A DNA stretch of 64,000 nucleotides from Vitreoscilla massiliensis (GCF_001457815.1 NZ_LN898221.1:1378722-1442721), one strand, 5' to 3'; shown: positions 50,367-64,000, numbered from the stretch's first letter. A program made the numbers and translations. Notes: a model not told the origin generated them from the letters alone.

Positions 50367-51287
50367 ATGACTGCCATGAAATCCAGCTTAGAAGAATTGC
50401 ACGCCTTCATCACCGTGGTCGACACCGGCTCGATTGTGGCGGCGGCAGACAAATTGCAGCAAACCGCATCGGGCGTCAGCCGCTCGCTCAACCGCTTGGA
50501 GGGCAAGCTGGGTGTGACCTTACTCGAGCGCACCACCCGCAAAATGAAGCTCACCCAAGAAGGCATGCTGTTTGTCGACAAGGTCAGGCGCATCCTCGCC
50601 GACTTAAACCATGCCGAAGACTTGTTATTGCAATCGGACAGCGACACCGCCGGCTTAATCCGCTTGGATTCGGCCACACCGTTTGTGCTGCATGTGTTGG
50701 TGCCGCTGATGCACGAATTCCGAGCGATGTATCCGAATATTGAAATCGAATTGCAAAGCAACGACCAAGTGATAGACTTGTTGCAACACAAAACCGACAT
50801 TGCTTTTCGCTTTGGCACCCTCAGCGATTCCAGTTTGCATTCCAAACTGGTGTGCACCAGCCGCCTTTATATCGTGGCCAGCCCCGACTATCTGGCCGAA
50901 CATGGCACACCCATCACAGCACAAGACTTACTCAGCCACGCGACTTTAGGCTTTACCAAACCTGCGCACCTGAACACTTGGCCGCTGGCCATAGATGGCA
51001 AACGCATCACTGTGAAACCGGTGCTCAAAGCCTCCAATGGCGAAACCGTGCGCCAATTGGTGTTACAAGGGCATGGCATCGCCTGTTTGTCCGAATTCAT
51101 GGTGTGGCGAGACATACAGGCCGGCCGTTTGGTCGCCTTGTTTGAAAACGAGATAGAAACCCACATCCAACACATCCACGCGGTGTATTACCAACAAGAA
51201 CACCTGCCCAAACGCATGCGCTTGTTCATCGACTTTTTGGTGGAGAAGCTACAAGGCGGACATTTGATGTCGGCACCCACACCTTAA
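50367..51287 (+). CDS. LysR-family transcriptional regulator
   Basis: 306 residues. N-terminal HTH (SLEELHAFITVVDTGSIVAA, KLQQTASGVSRSLNRLEGKL, LLERTTRKMKLTQEG), then an effector-binding domain. Typical of the YafC/DmlR-like subgroup. A start three codons downstream (50376) is equally possible; neither has an evident ribosome-binding site. The divergent MFS transporter 182 bp away is the likely target. Confidence 0.9.
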   Translation: MTAMKSSLEELHAFITVVDTGSIVAAADKLQQTASGVSRSLNRLEGKLGVTLLERTTRKMKLTQEGMLFVDKVRRILADLNHAEDLLLQSDSDTAGLIRLDSATPFVLHVLVPLMHEFRAMYPNIEIELQSNDQVIDLLQHKTDIAFRFGTLSDSSLHSKLVCTSRLYIVASPDYLAEHGTPITAQDLLSHATLGFTKPAHLNTWPLAIDGKRITVKPVLKASNGETVRQLVLQGHGIACLSEFMVWRDIQAGRLVALFENEIETHIQHIHAVYYQQEHLPKRMRLFIDFLVEKLQGGHLMSAPTP

Positions 51288-51315
51288 AAAGAACAGGGTC
51301 GCAACAACCCAATAC

Positions 51316-51354
51316 AAGCGGCCTGTAAACAATAAAAACGTTTACAGGCCGCTT
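51316..51354 (+). terminator. DUS-pair terminator after LysR gene
   Basis: AAGCGGCCTGTAAAC, 9 nt, GTTTACAGGCCGCTT: 15-bp stem of opposed DUS copies. Confidence 0.85.
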
Positions 51355-51488
51355 ATTGATGTTGATAGCGGCTATAACAAATCAAGCAAGGTGATGTTGA
51401 TGGTGCTTATGCTCTTGTGCAGCGAGCCTGATGTTTGCCACAATCTAACCCATACGATGGGTTTCCCTTCTAGCCAGCGATTACCACG

Positions 51489-52256
51489 ATGATTTACGCC
51501 AATGAATTGCCTAACCAAGCCGTGCATGTGTATGCCGGTGAGTATGCCGCCAACAGTGTTGAGGATTGGCATGAGCATGCGTGTTTTCAATTGATATATG
51601 CGATTTCAGGCTTGCTGCGGGTGCGCACGCGTGCAGCGGTGTGGATGCTGCCGTCAACCTATGCGGTGTGGTTGCCGCCGCACACGCCGCACCGCTTGGA
51701 AATGCTCAGCGATGTGGCGGCGCGCAGCGTGTTTGTGCAGCCGTTGGCGCGCGCCGATTTGATTCCGCATCCGCAAACCTCGCAAGTGTCACCCTTGCTG
51801 CGTGAACTGATCATACGCGCCGCCACCTTTGAGGCCATAAAACCCCACTCCATGCAAGAGCGCGTGTGCGAGCTGATTTTGGACGAATTGCGTGCCTTAA
51901 AACAAGAAGCGCTGTATGTGCCTTTGCCGCAAGAAGGCAAGCTTAAAGCCGTGTGCGATGTGTTGCTGGACAGGCTGCATTTCCCGTGGCAATTGGCCGA
52001 TGTGGCGCAATTGGCTGGTGTGAACGAGCGCAGCATCAGCCGCTATTTTCGCCAAGAAACCGGCTTAAGCTTCCAAGAATGGCTGCGCCGCCAGCGCTTG
52101 CTGACGGCTTTGTCTTACTTGGTGCAAGGCATGAGCGTGATGGACACTGCCATCGCCGTCGGTTACGACAATGCCAGCGCCTTCGCCACCATGTTCAAAT
52201 CCTATATGCAGCAAACGCCATCCGAATACCAAGCCGAATTCAAACTGCCGCTTTAA
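51489..52256 (+). CDS. AraC-family regulator (cupin sensor)
   Basis: 255 residues. N-terminal cupin-like sensor (WHEHACFQLIYAISGLLRV, STYAVWLPPHTPHRLEM), C-terminal double HTH from about residue 155 (FPWQLADVAQLAGVNERSIS, RYFRQETGLSFQEWLRRQRL, SVMDTAIAVGYDNASAFATM). Architecture resembles NimR-type drug-exporter regulators. Its 3' end overlaps the convergent leuA by 17 bp, so the two may interfere. No operator was recognised. Confidence 0.9.
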   Translation: MIYANELPNQAVHVYAGEYAANSVEDWHEHACFQLIYAISGLLRVRTRAAVWMLPSTYAVWLPPHTPHRLEMLSDVAARSVFVQPLARADLIPHPQTSQVSPLLRELIIRAATFEAIKPHSMQERVCELILDELRALKQEALYVPLPQEGKLKAVCDVLLDRLHFPWQLADVAQLAGVNERSISRYFRQETGLSFQEWLRRQRLLTALSYLVQGMSVMDTAIAVGYDNASAFATMFKSYMQQTPSEYQAEFKLPL

Positions 52257-53919
52257 GCGCTGGCGCTTGCAAAACCACCGCATTCAATACCGCTTGCAGC
52301 GCCGCCTTGCTCGCATCTTGTTCTATGGCCACCGCATACACAGGCGCGCCGCCATCGAATTGACAGCCCACATAGGCCACGGCTTGGCTGTGGGTGTTCT
52401 GCCCCAAGCTGTGCTCATCGTAATGCAACACGCTCACGTCTTGCTCACGCCACGTTGACAAAGCATGCACCCACGCCGCGATCATGCCTTTACCCTTGCC
52501 TACCAAGCTTTCCAAACCGTGCTCTGTGTGCACACGCGCTTGTAGCACGCCGCTTTCGGCATCGTACACATAGTCTTGTACGCGCCAAGTTGGTACAGCG
52601 TGCAAACCATATTGCTGACGGAACAACTGCCAAATCGCGGCTATGCTGATTTCTTGGCCGTGTTGCTCGGTGTGCGCTTGCACACACTGGCTGAAGTGTT
52701 TTTGCACATAGGCAGGCAAGATTAAGCCGTGGTTTTGCTGCAAAATCCACGCGGCGCCGCTCTTGCCCGATTGGCTGTTCACACGGATGACCGCCTCGTA
52801 AGTGGCGCCCACATCTTGTGGATCTAGCGGCAAATACGGCACTTGCCACAGGTTTACAGGCCGCATCTCGCGCCAAGCAAAGCCTTTTTTAATCGCGTCT
52901 TGGTGCGAACCTGAGAATGCGGTAAACACCAATTCACCGGCATATGGATGGCGCGGATGCACGGGCAAAGCCGTCATTTTCTCCGCCATTGCCACCGCTT
53001 TGCGCATATTGGAAAAATCCAATTGCGGATGTATGCCTTGGCTGTACAGATTCAGCGCCAATGTCACCAAATCGACATTTCCGGTGCGCTCGCCATTGCC
53101 AAACAAACAGCCTTCCACCCGCGTTGCCCCTGCCAACATGGCCAACTCCGCCGCTGCCACACCAGTGCCACGGTCGTTGTGCGGATGCAAGCTGATGGTG
53201 GTGTGCGCATCAATGGCCAAGGCATCTATCATGGCTTCGATTTGGTCGGCATACACATTCGGCGTATTCACTTCCACCGTCGCAGGCAAATTCAAAATCA
53301 ATGGCCTGGCGGCACTTGCTTGCCACACCTCCTGCACCGCTTGGCAAATAGCGATGCTGAAATCCAATTCGGTCATGCAAAACGTCTCTGGCGAATATTG
53401 CAGCGTCCACTGGGTTTCGGGATGGGCATCACACCACGTCTTGATTTGCGTCACCGCCGCCACGGCCAAAGCGATGACTTCGTGTTTATCCATGCCAAAC
53501 ACCTGCTCGCGAAACACCGGCGCGGTGGCATTGTACACATGCACTATCGCTTGCTTCGCCCCCAGTAGCGATTGCAATGTGCGTTCTATCAATTCAGGCC
53601 GCGCTTGGGTGATGACTTGGATGGACACATCATCTGGGATGTGTTGGCCTTCAATCAAATAGCGCACAAAATCATAATCGGTGCTGGAAGCGGCTGGAAA
53701 CGCCACTTCAATCTCCTTGAAACCGATTTCCACCAAATATTGAAAATACTCCGCCTTGCTCGCCCCATCCATGGGCTGAGCCAAGGCCTGATTGCCATCG
53801 CGCAAATCGGTGGAACACCAGCGCGGTGCTTGGCTGAGTACCTGATTTGGCCAACGGCGCTGCGGACGCTCAAGCACGGGATAAGGCGCGTATTTGTGTT
53901 CGGGATGGGTGTGCATCAT
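52240..53919 (-). CDS. leuA: 2-isopropylmalate synthase
   Basis: 559 residues, the long LeuA type. It condenses acetyl-CoA with 2-oxoisovalerate in the first committed step of leucine synthesis. Motifs: STDLRDGNQALAQPM (catalytic Arg-Asp), GFKEIEVAFPAAS, SLHPHNDRGTGVAAAELAML (the metal-binding HxH), GCLFGNGERTGNVDLV, and a C-terminal regulatory domain that would bind leucine. The ATG at 53917-53919 follows AGGAGAG. Convergent overlap with the AraC gene at its 3' end. One internal DUS-like word. Confidence 0.93.
   Translation of the reverse strand: MMHTHPEHKYAPYPVLERPQRRWPNQVLSQAPRWCSTDLRDGNQALAQPMDGASKAEYFQYLVEIGFKEIEVAFPAASSTDYDFVRYLIEGQHIPDDVSIQVITQARPELIERTLQSLLGAKQAIVHVYNATAPVFREQVFGMDKHEVIALAVAAVTQIKTWCDAHPETQWTLQYSPETFCMTELDFSIAICQAVQEVWQASAARPLILNLPATVEVNTPNVYADQIEAMIDALAIDAHTTISLHPHNDRGTGVAAAELAMLAGATRVEGCLFGNGERTGNVDLVTLALNLYSQGIHPQLDFSNMRKAVAMAEKMTALPVHPRHPYAGELVFTAFSGSHQDAIKKGFAWREMRPVNLWQVPYLPLDPQDVGATYEAVIRVNSQSGKSGAAWILQQNHGLILPAYVQKHFSQCVQAHTEQHGQEISIAAIWQLFRQQYGLHAVPTWRVQDYVYDAESGVLQARVHTEHGLESLVGKGKGMIAAWVHALSTWREQDVSVLHYDEHSLGQNTHSQAVAYVGCQFDGGAPVYAVAIEQDASKAALQAVLNAVVLQAPALKAAV
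52854..52864 (-). repeat. Intragenic DUS-like word
   Basis: TTACAGGCCGC within leuA. Confidence 0.65.
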
Positions 53920-54015
53920 GGTGAGTCTCTCCTGGTTAACTGATGCACTCAGTGTAAACAAGGCGCATGGGCACTGCTGTTGCGAAGCAGACAGCCATGC
54001 TTGTGCACAAGACAC

Positions 54016-54046
54016 AAGCGGCCTGTAAAAGGTTTACAGGCCGCTT
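54016..54046. terminator. DUS-pair hairpin between pilY1-like gene and leuA
   Basis: AAGCGGCCTGTAAA, 2 nt, GTTTACAGGCCGCTT: opposed DUS copies, 50 bp before the pilY1-like stop and upstream of leuA. It probably terminates the leftward pilus gene. Confidence 0.8.
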
Positions 54047-54094
54047 CAATATTGCCATAACAGATTAATCAAACAGAGTTGAGCAGCCTAGGAT

Positions 54095-57000
54095 TTAGAA
54101 AATCTCACGCCACGACAAGCGTTTATAACCAATGAAGCTCGGCGTCGTCGGCTCTTTCGGTATTTTCAAGCCCACATAAGTCAGCGTGCCATCTTTGCGT
54201 TTGACTTGCAGATACGGAATGCCATCCACCACGATGATGACCACATCACCCATCGCCCCATACGGCATCGCATACGCACCTTTCGTGCCCACAAACATAT
54301 CGTCTATACCCTTGCCGGTGCTGTAATCCAGTCCATACGTCATGCCACTGGAGTCTATCGGCTCACAAGTGGCCACCGAGCTGACCCCGTCGATATAGGT
54401 ATTGAACAACACCGCCGTTTCATACACCGCTGGGTTGTAAACCACTTGCTCGTATTGCAATACCGTGCCCACTCTTTCAGAACGCAAATCGCGATACCAA
54501 CCATGACTGGGACTGCCTTTACAGGCCGCCACATCGGCCCAACACACCTCGTTTTGGCTGAGCAAATTGCTGCTGTCCATGGTTTGCTTGGTCAAGTTTG
54601 CACGGCTGGGCAGAGTGGTACTGGTCAAAACACGGTATTGCACCCGGCTTTTGCTGTTCCACTGGCCCAATTGGCTGTCCCAAATGCCATACAGGCTTTG
54701 CGTGGCCTTCATGTACTCATCTTGCTTGGCCAAATAGCCAGCGGCACGCTTGCCCGTACCAAAATTAAGCATCACCCGTTTGTCGCGGTTGCCGTGCGTG
54801 ACCACTATCTTGCTGCTGATGGGTTGATTGGCTTGGGTTTGAAACAACTTACGTATCGAGGTAGACGCTTGCCACTCAGATACGGTCTTGGCGCTGACAT
54901 CAAAACGCCACACATTGCCATAGGTATCGCCGGCGTAAATAAAGTCGGTGATGTTGTCGCCGTCCAAATCCACCGGTGTGACTTCGGCGATACCATTGGG
55001 CAATTTGGCCGTGCCGGTTTTGGTATTCAAAAATTCAAACTTGATTTTACCGCTGTCACTGTCCACCAGCATCAAATAAATGCCCGCTTCGCCAGTGGCG
55101 GTTTTGCTGCAATTGCCATTGGCGGCATCTTGGTCTTCACACCAACCATTGCCAAACACAAAACCCCATTGCCCATTGTGCAAACGCACGGCTTCAGGTT
55201 TGCCATAAGTATTGCCCAAATACTGCCACACACTGTCTTTGCTGTCGTAAGACCATTCACCCAACACATGTTCAGAGGCATTGCCCGCATGAAAATCAGG
55301 GCGCGTTACGTCTAAGGCATACACGGTAGCGCCACCATTGCCCAAACCCGACACCAACCAAGTGTGCCACTGATTTTGATAAAACACATCACCGCTGCCG
55401 ATGGCAGAGTCATGGTAGTAATTGTGCGCATAACGGGTATTGCTCAGATTCAGGCCTTCTTGCGTTTGCCCATGCACGCGCTTTAATACCGCATTGGGCA
55501 TAAACGCCAACACCTCGCGCCCATCATTGGGTTTGGCGGCATCGTTACCGATAAAGCGCTTGCCCGTGGCATCGTAGGCTCCGGCTCTGAAACCGTGCAC
55601 AAAACCATCGTTGGCACCAATATAAGCCACATTCAACCTGTCATTATTTTCCTTGGTAAACTGTTGGTAAGTCTGGGCACCATTTTTGTTTTCGGCCAAT
55701 TTCAGCTCAGGATAAAGCTGGTCACGCCATGTGTTTTGGTATTGCTGGTTCTTTTTGGGCGGGCCGATTACCGCCGCACCAGCATGCACAATGTCGCCCA
55801 AGATGCCTTTGCGTTCGCGAAATACGGTGCTGGCGCTGCCGACGGTTTTGCCTTCATAAGTGCGCACGCCTTGCAAATATGCCACCCGCTCTTCACCCAA
55901 ATTGTCGCCCGTATCGAGTATTTTTTGCGTTTCTTTGTCCAATTGGCTCCATTTAAACGCAATGCCATCACCATTCTTGCTGGTCCACAACACGCGGTTG
56001 GCAGGCGATAATGGGCTGACATCGCTGTCGGTGGCCGCACACGCACCGCCCAGCAAACCACAAGCACCATCCCAATTGGCCTTGCTGCTGGCGACCAAGC
56101 CGCCTTGAGCGGTTTTGGTTAAGGTAGTGGCGGTAAAATTGCCTATCCAGTAATTGGAATTGTAATAAGCGCTGAATACCTGAGTGTCGGTTCTGAATTC
56201 CCCATCTGGGGTATTGGAAGGCGAAGTGCCTATGGACAAATTGGCCGGTGCGGCTTTAAAACACGTCACCTCATGGTTATTGGTGGAACCACCGGTGGCA
56301 CCGGCAAAGGCAAAGCGAAAAGAACTGGGCAATTTGCCATTGCTGCTGATGATGTTTTTGTCGATTAACAGCGGTTGGTAAGCACCACCATTGTAGCTCC
56401 ACCAAAAGCTTAACAAGCCTTCAGAGGTGATTTTCAAACGGTAATTGATTGGTATCGCCTGACTGCGGTTATTGGCTTTGGAGCCTATCGGCATATTAGA
56501 CGGCAATTTGACATAGTCTATGACTTTGTAATTGTCGACTTGCAAACTTGCCAAGGTATGCGTTTTGCCGCTGCCACTGACCCTGCCATCTTTACACAAG
56601 GACACACTGCGGTTTTCACCTATCGAATTCAAAGGAAAGAATGACCTGTCTAAGGTATTCAAATACTCCAGATTGATGTCGCCCTTGCCTCTGATGCCGA
56701 TATAGCCTGCATTGGTATTGCCGAATGGGCCATTGCCACTGTTGTCATTGCGATTTAAGAAATTGCCCCATTCATCTATGCCCACACCCAAATACGCCCC
56801 ACGCATGCCGCTGCCGCGCTCATTGTAACCTGTGGCCGGGCAGCTATAACCGAGTGCCCCACCCAAGCCACCCAACGTAATCGGCGCAGCACCATCAATC
56901 AAGGCAAACGACATGCCATCCGCACCAGTGCCGCCATAGGTATAAGTGGTAAACGAAATCTCGACGCCCTCATCGGTGGCAAAGGTAAAATCAGACACAA

Positions 57001-57340
57001 TGCCACCAGATTGGTATAAATCCGCCGGGGTTAAACGCAAAGCCCCGTTGCCGGTAGTGTCATTGCGCGATGAACAGCGCGGCGGTTTGCCCGCTTGGGT
57101 AATTGAGCCTGTGCCTTTGCCATCCCCCGCCGTCAGACAGGCTTGATTGGGGCGGCGCGCAAACGCGGCCGAGGATGAAGAACTGTGTAAACCACCAATT
57201 TTCGGAAAAATCCAATTGTGGCTGGTGGTGGCACCGCGAAAGTCCTCGGAAATGACTTTGGCAAATACCTGATTGCCCAAAAGCAAAGGCAAACACAATA
57301 AGCCTTTACATACAACAAACTGTGTGGATTTCTTTAACAT
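54095..57340 (-). CDS. pilC: Type IV pilus tip protein PilC/PilY1 family with lectin-like N-terminus
   Basis: 1,081 residues with a signal peptide (basic start, cleavage near GNQVFA). Residues about 75-360 resemble an L-type lectin fold (ADGMSFALIDGAAPITL, GYIGIRGKGDINLEYL). The C-terminal half is the PilY1 beta-propeller: AYIGANDGFVHGFRAGAYD, WLVSGLGNGGATVYALDVTR, GFVFGNGW and the calcium-binding-like DLDGDNITDFIYAGDTYG. PilC/PilY1 sits at the pilus tip, and controls pilus extension and adhesion. It also supports DNA uptake in Neisseria, which fits a DUS-bearing genome. The ATG at 57338-57340 has GGGGGAG; a GTG immediately upstream is possible. Confidence 0.88.
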   Translation of the reverse strand: MLKKSTQFVVCKGLLCLPLLLGNQVFAKVISEDFRGATTSHNWIFPKIGGLHSSSSSAAFARRPNQACLTAGDGKGTGSITQAGKPPRCSSRNDTTGNGALRLTPADLYQSGGIVSDFTFATDEGVEISFTTYTYGGTGADGMSFALIDGAAPITLGGLGGALGYSCPATGYNERGSGMRGAYLGVGIDEWGNFLNRNDNSGNGPFGNTNAGYIGIRGKGDINLEYLNTLDRSFFPLNSIGENRSVSLCKDGRVSGSGKTHTLASLQVDNYKVIDYVKLPSNMPIGSKANNRSQAIPINYRLKITSEGLLSFWWSYNGGAYQPLLIDKNIISSNGKLPSSFRFAFAGATGGSTNNHEVTCFKAAPANLSIGTSPSNTPDGEFRTDTQVFSAYYNSNYWIGNFTATTLTKTAQGGLVASSKANWDGACGLLGGACAATDSDVSPLSPANRVLWTSKNGDGIAFKWSQLDKETQKILDTGDNLGEERVAYLQGVRTYEGKTVGSASTVFRERKGILGDIVHAGAAVIGPPKKNQQYQNTWRDQLYPELKLAENKNGAQTYQQFTKENNDRLNVAYIGANDGFVHGFRAGAYDATGKRFIGNDAAKPNDGREVLAFMPNAVLKRVHGQTQEGLNLSNTRYAHNYYHDSAIGSGDVFYQNQWHTWLVSGLGNGGATVYALDVTRPDFHAGNASEHVLGEWSYDSKDSVWQYLGNTYGKPEAVRLHNGQWGFVFGNGWCEDQDAANGNCSKTATGEAGIYLMLVDSDSGKIKFEFLNTKTGTAKLPNGIAEVTPVDLDGDNITDFIYAGDTYGNVWRFDVSAKTVSEWQASTSIRKLFQTQANQPISSKIVVTHGNRDKRVMLNFGTGKRAAGYLAKQDEYMKATQSLYGIWDSQLGQWNSKSRVQYRVLTSTTLPSRANLTKQTMDSSNLLSQNEVCWADVAACKGSPSHGWYRDLRSERVGTVLQYEQVVYNPAVYETAVLFNTYIDGVSSVATCEPIDSSGMTYGLDYSTGKGIDDMFVGTKGAYAMPYGAMGDVVIIVVDGIPYLQVKRKDGTLTYVGLKIPKEPTTPSFIGYKRLSWREIF
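54519..54529 (-). repeat. Intragenic DUS-like word
   Basis: TTACAGGCCGC inside the pilC-like gene. Confidence 0.65.
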
Positions 57341-57571
57341 CACTCCCCCAAGCCATAAACAAAGTCTTTATTTATGTGTTTGCTGGTTTCATGAGCCATC
57401 CTCAATTAGCCATCCCATATGCCCGCACAAAACCAACCCACGCTGCGTGCATGGATACTAACAGCGCTGTTTTTTGAGCGAAAATTCAACCCCCCCTCTC
57501 ATGACCTAGAGCAAAAAATTAAGAGTTTGATTCTATATTTATGTACAACTCCCCCAAGCTGTGCGCACAAT

Positions 57572-57604
57572 AAAGCGGCCTGTAAATCGTTTACAGGCCG
57601 CTTT
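57572..57604. terminator. DUS-pair terminator between cupin and pilC-like genes
   Basis: AAAGCGGCCTGTAAA, 3 nt, TTTACAGGCCGCTTT then TT: 15-bp stem; serves the leftward cupin gene. Confidence 0.85.
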
Positions 57605-57636
57605 TACTGCATTTCAATGCCAAATATTTAAGATAT

Positions 57637-58041
57637 TTAAGCGATGGCAGGTTCCAAATAACTGCTTACCGCCGCCGTGTTTTTAAAATACACCGCCTCG
57701 CCATCGCTCTCACCATCAAAAATCACCAAAGTATTGGGCATAAACACCAACACATCACCGACCTCAGCCACGTATTTGTGATTGTTGGCATCGCGCACCA
57801 CCATCTTGCCTTTGGTGACGATTTTGACTTCGATAAAATCGAAATGCGCCTCATAGCTGACCGAGGGTTGCAGGGCAAAATAACCCAAAGTCAGCGGCGT
57901 GTTCTGCGCCGCCGCCAATGGCACATCCAAAATTTGCCCTTGCAAAGCCGGCATATTTTTCAATTCCGACAATTCATTCATGCGCAACGCACCGGCTTTC
58001 AACAAATGAATGCCTGCTGTCAATGTTGTTTGAGATGACAT
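57637..58041 (-). CDS. Cupin-domain protein (EutQ-like)
   Basis: 134 residues. Cupin beta-barrel in the C-terminal two thirds: FDFIEVKIVTKGKMVVRD, AEVGDVLVFMPNTLVIFDGE, SDGEAVYFKN. This pattern resembles EutQ-type acetate kinase/cupin proteins, but the histidine metal ligands are not evident. AAGGGTAAAC precedes the ATG at 58039-58041. No ethanolamine genes are nearby, so the substrate is unknown. Confidence 0.7.
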   Translation of the reverse strand: MSSQTTLTAGIHLLKAGALRMNELSELKNMPALQGQILDVPLAAAQNTPLTLGYFALQPSVSYEAHFDFIEVKIVTKGKMVVRDANNHKYVAEVGDVLVFMPNTLVIFDGESDGEAVYFKNTAAVSSYLEPAIA

Positions 58042-58181
58042 GTTTACCCTTATCTTTCAGTGATTTAAAAAAGATGGCATGGCCACACAAACATGGTAAG
58101 CGTTTTACCAAATGGCTAACTGTCTGATTGCCACAAAAACCACTCTGAATGCGACATTGCCTAGTGTTCATCTACAAAAAT

Positions 58182-58223
58182 AAAGCGGCCTGTAAGATAA
58201 CAAACCGATTTACAGGCCGCTTT
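58182..58223. terminator. DUS-pair hairpin upstream of cupin gene
   Basis: AAAGCGGCCTGTAA, 13 nt, TTTACAGGCCGCTTT: opposed DUS copies. Confidence 0.75.
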
Positions 58224-58406
58224 AAGTATTGATGATGTATTTGTGTTGTTACAGCAAGCACGTATGAGTATGTGAGTTGTTGGGTCTGGTCAGTTGTGGA
58301 TTATTTACTGCTTATATTTGTGATTTCAGTGATGCTTACATGCCGCTTGTACCTAGTATGTTGCTAGGAATTCTGCTGTATTGTGTGGTCTGCGTCTGAA
58401 ATGAAT

Positions 58407-58435
58407 AAAGCCCTGATGCATTGCATCAGGGCTTT
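58407..58435 (-). terminator. rRNA operon terminator
   Basis: AAAGCCCTGATGCA, loop, CATCAGGGCTTT: near-perfect stem just past the 5S gene on the minus strand, followed by an AT-rich stretch. Confidence 0.8.
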
Positions 58436-58446
58436 AGAATGGGGAG

Positions 58447-58559
58447 TTTGGCGGTGACCTACTTTCACATGGGTAATCCACACTATCATCGGCGCTAAAT
58501 CGTTTCACGGTCCTGTTCGGGATGGGAAGGCGTGGGACCAACTTGCTATGGCCGCCAAA
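58447..58559 (-). rRNA. rrf: 5S ribosomal RNA
   Basis: Minus-strand sequence begins TGGCGGCCATAGCAAGTTGG and includes the conserved CGTTTAGCGCC-type loop region. It lies immediately downstream of 23S, last in the operon. About 113 nt. Confidence 0.9.
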
Positions 58560-58730
58560 CAAAAAGGGTATTAGAAAGCCGTTTTGTGAAGCGTCTTTGG
58601 ACTGTTTTCACAAGGTTCGCTTTTTGTAAGTCGCGTATTATGCGCCTTACGTAAACTTAAATCAACAGGTAATGAATTGTATGCTTATTGTAGTAAGCTT
58701 CATCATTCGAAGTTCTTCAAATGATAGAGT

Positions 58731-61615
<2,885 letters not shown>

Positions 61616-62030
61616 CTCTATCATTTCAAGAACCTCTGACTTTGTTTAACTGGACAGTTGACGTGTCTTCCTTAAACTTGATTCTCTCTTACAATAAAGC
61701 TTACTACTTGGTTGTTACGATTAACGCCTTTTGAATTCGTTAATCGCAGATACAATCATCACCCAAATTACTGTGTTATTTAAGCGGCCTGTAAAGGCTG
61801 ACTTACGTCTTGCTTAAACAACAACATTGTCTTTTGTTTGTTGATTTCGGCTTTCTAATTTTTTAAAGATCAATGCGTTGCTTTTTATGTGTTTCGCTTT
61901 GTACTGCTTATCCGCTCACACGCTTCGCAAATCAAAGACGACTAGTATACCATTTCCTTATTAACAAGGAAACAAATAACAGCCGCAGCTGTTAATCTTC
62001 TTTGATTTGCAAAGTTACTACAGCAGTCAG
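61616..62030 (-). other. tRNA-Ala to 23S spacer
   Basis: Spacer of the rrn operon with a complete DUS at 61783. I see no other gene. Confidence 0.75.
61783..61794 (+). repeat. DUS in the rRNA operon spacer
   Basis: AGCGGCCTGTAA between tRNA-Ala and 23S, a full 12-mer match in transcribed non-coding DNA. Confidence 0.8.
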
Positions 62031-62106
62031 TGGTGGAGGCAAACGGGATCGAACCGATGACCCCCTGCTTGCAAAGCAGGTGCTCTACCAACTGAGCTAT
62101 GCCCCC
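62031..62106 (-). tRNA. tRNA-Ala (anticodon TGC)
   Basis: 76 nt on the minus strand: GGGGGCATAGCTCAGTTGG, anticodon loop CTTTGCAAG with TGC, TTCGATCC arm, encoded CCA. Standard rrn-spacer tRNA. Confidence 0.95.
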
Positions 62107-62244
62107 TCTGATGTATTGATACTTCGTTGCTCAGTCGCTCACATACATAAGTATGCTTCGCTTCTTCTCGCCTCGTCTGAATACATCATACTCAGCTAAC
62201 TCCGTACCAACCACAACCATCACCTATAAGTCTTACTTAATAAG

Positions 62245-62321
<77 letters not shown>

Positions 62322-62397
62322 AGGTCGTTGCTGTTTCTTCTTGCATCTTCATTTCAGTTTACCGATAAGTGTGAATGCGTCAAGCCTCTTCTATCTC

Positions 62398-63938
<1,541 letters not shown>

Positions 63939-64000
63939 AATCTCTAAGCTAATATAACTTCTGGTCTGCTTCTCAAAAGAAAAGAACGAGAAATGATCCC
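63939..64000 (-). other. rrn operon leader (partial)
   Basis: The first 62 bases of the 16S leader are in the window; the promoters lie beyond its end. Confidence 0.7.

Larger units (their letters stand above)
58042..58446. other. Intergenic region between the cupin gene and the 5S rRNA
   Basis: About 400 bp with a DUS pair at 58182 and the rrn terminator at 58407. No gene seen. Confidence 0.65.

Noticed and set aside
52948..53568. 206-residue plus-strand frame opposite leuA
   Set aside because: Antisense to an intact leuA; composition reflects the complement of leuA codons.

Overview
This window is a chromosome segment from a betaproteobacterium of the family Neisseriaceae. The ribosomal operon at the right end (16S, tRNA-Ile, tRNA-Ala, 23S, 5S) has Neisseriaceae-like 16S sequence. 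The core genes also carry a recurring 12-mer, AGCGGCCTGTAA or its complement TTACAGGCCGCT, that behaves like a Neisseriaceae DNA uptake sequence (DUS): it occurs inside genes, and as inverted pairs that form terminators between genes. I do not recognise this dialect. I cannot name the genus from the sequence alone.

Layout. (1) 1-13.2 kb: a leftward surface-adhesin locus. A 3,975-residue trimeric autotransporter contains about 16.3 nearly identical 531-bp tandem repeats. It is followed by a TpgA-like OmpA lipoprotein and a small DNA-binding protein. (2) 13.2-16 kb: AT-rich promoter DNA, a decayed IS21-family element and an integrase remnant. (3) 16-18.2 kb: three small exported proteins and a cold-shock/DUF805 membrane protein. 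(4) 18.3-26.1 kb: a mobile-island module (Xre, Api92/YubB-like protein, recombination directionality factor-like protein, ArdB/KlcA antirestriction protein, YqaJ, DUF932, inovirus Gp2-like, AlpA) plus an AT-rich orphan gene. No perfect DUS is present in the first 26 kb.

(5) 26.6-32.4 kb: a possible defence cassette. It holds a WYL regulator, two overlapping DUF262 (GmrS-like) proteins of which the second carries a DUF1524 HNH-like end, an FtsK-gamma-like winged-helix protein and a PP2C-like phosphatase. Two related inverted repeats inside the cassette look like shared operators. (6) 32.6-38.7 kb: an AhpD-like protein divergent from a second WYL regulator, the methionine-synthesis pair mesX-mesD with a flavin reductase, YaiI, a DUF3147 protein and a His-rich peptide. 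(7) 38.8-47.4 kb: a carnitine-degradation cluster (LysR, D-malate dehydrogenase family, BCCT transporter, an alpha/beta hydrolase lacking its serine, CntA, aldehyde dehydrogenase, CntB). Carnitine would be imported, split to trimethylamine and malic semialdehyde, oxidised to malate and decarboxylated to pyruvate. (8) 47.8-58 kb: a YezG/Sel1-like protein, an MFS transporter with divergent LysR, an AraC regulator, leuA, a PilC/PilY1 pilus protein and a cupin. (9) 58.4-63.9 kb: the rRNA operon on the minus strand.

All functional calls are from reading sequence motifs and gene order; no database search was run.
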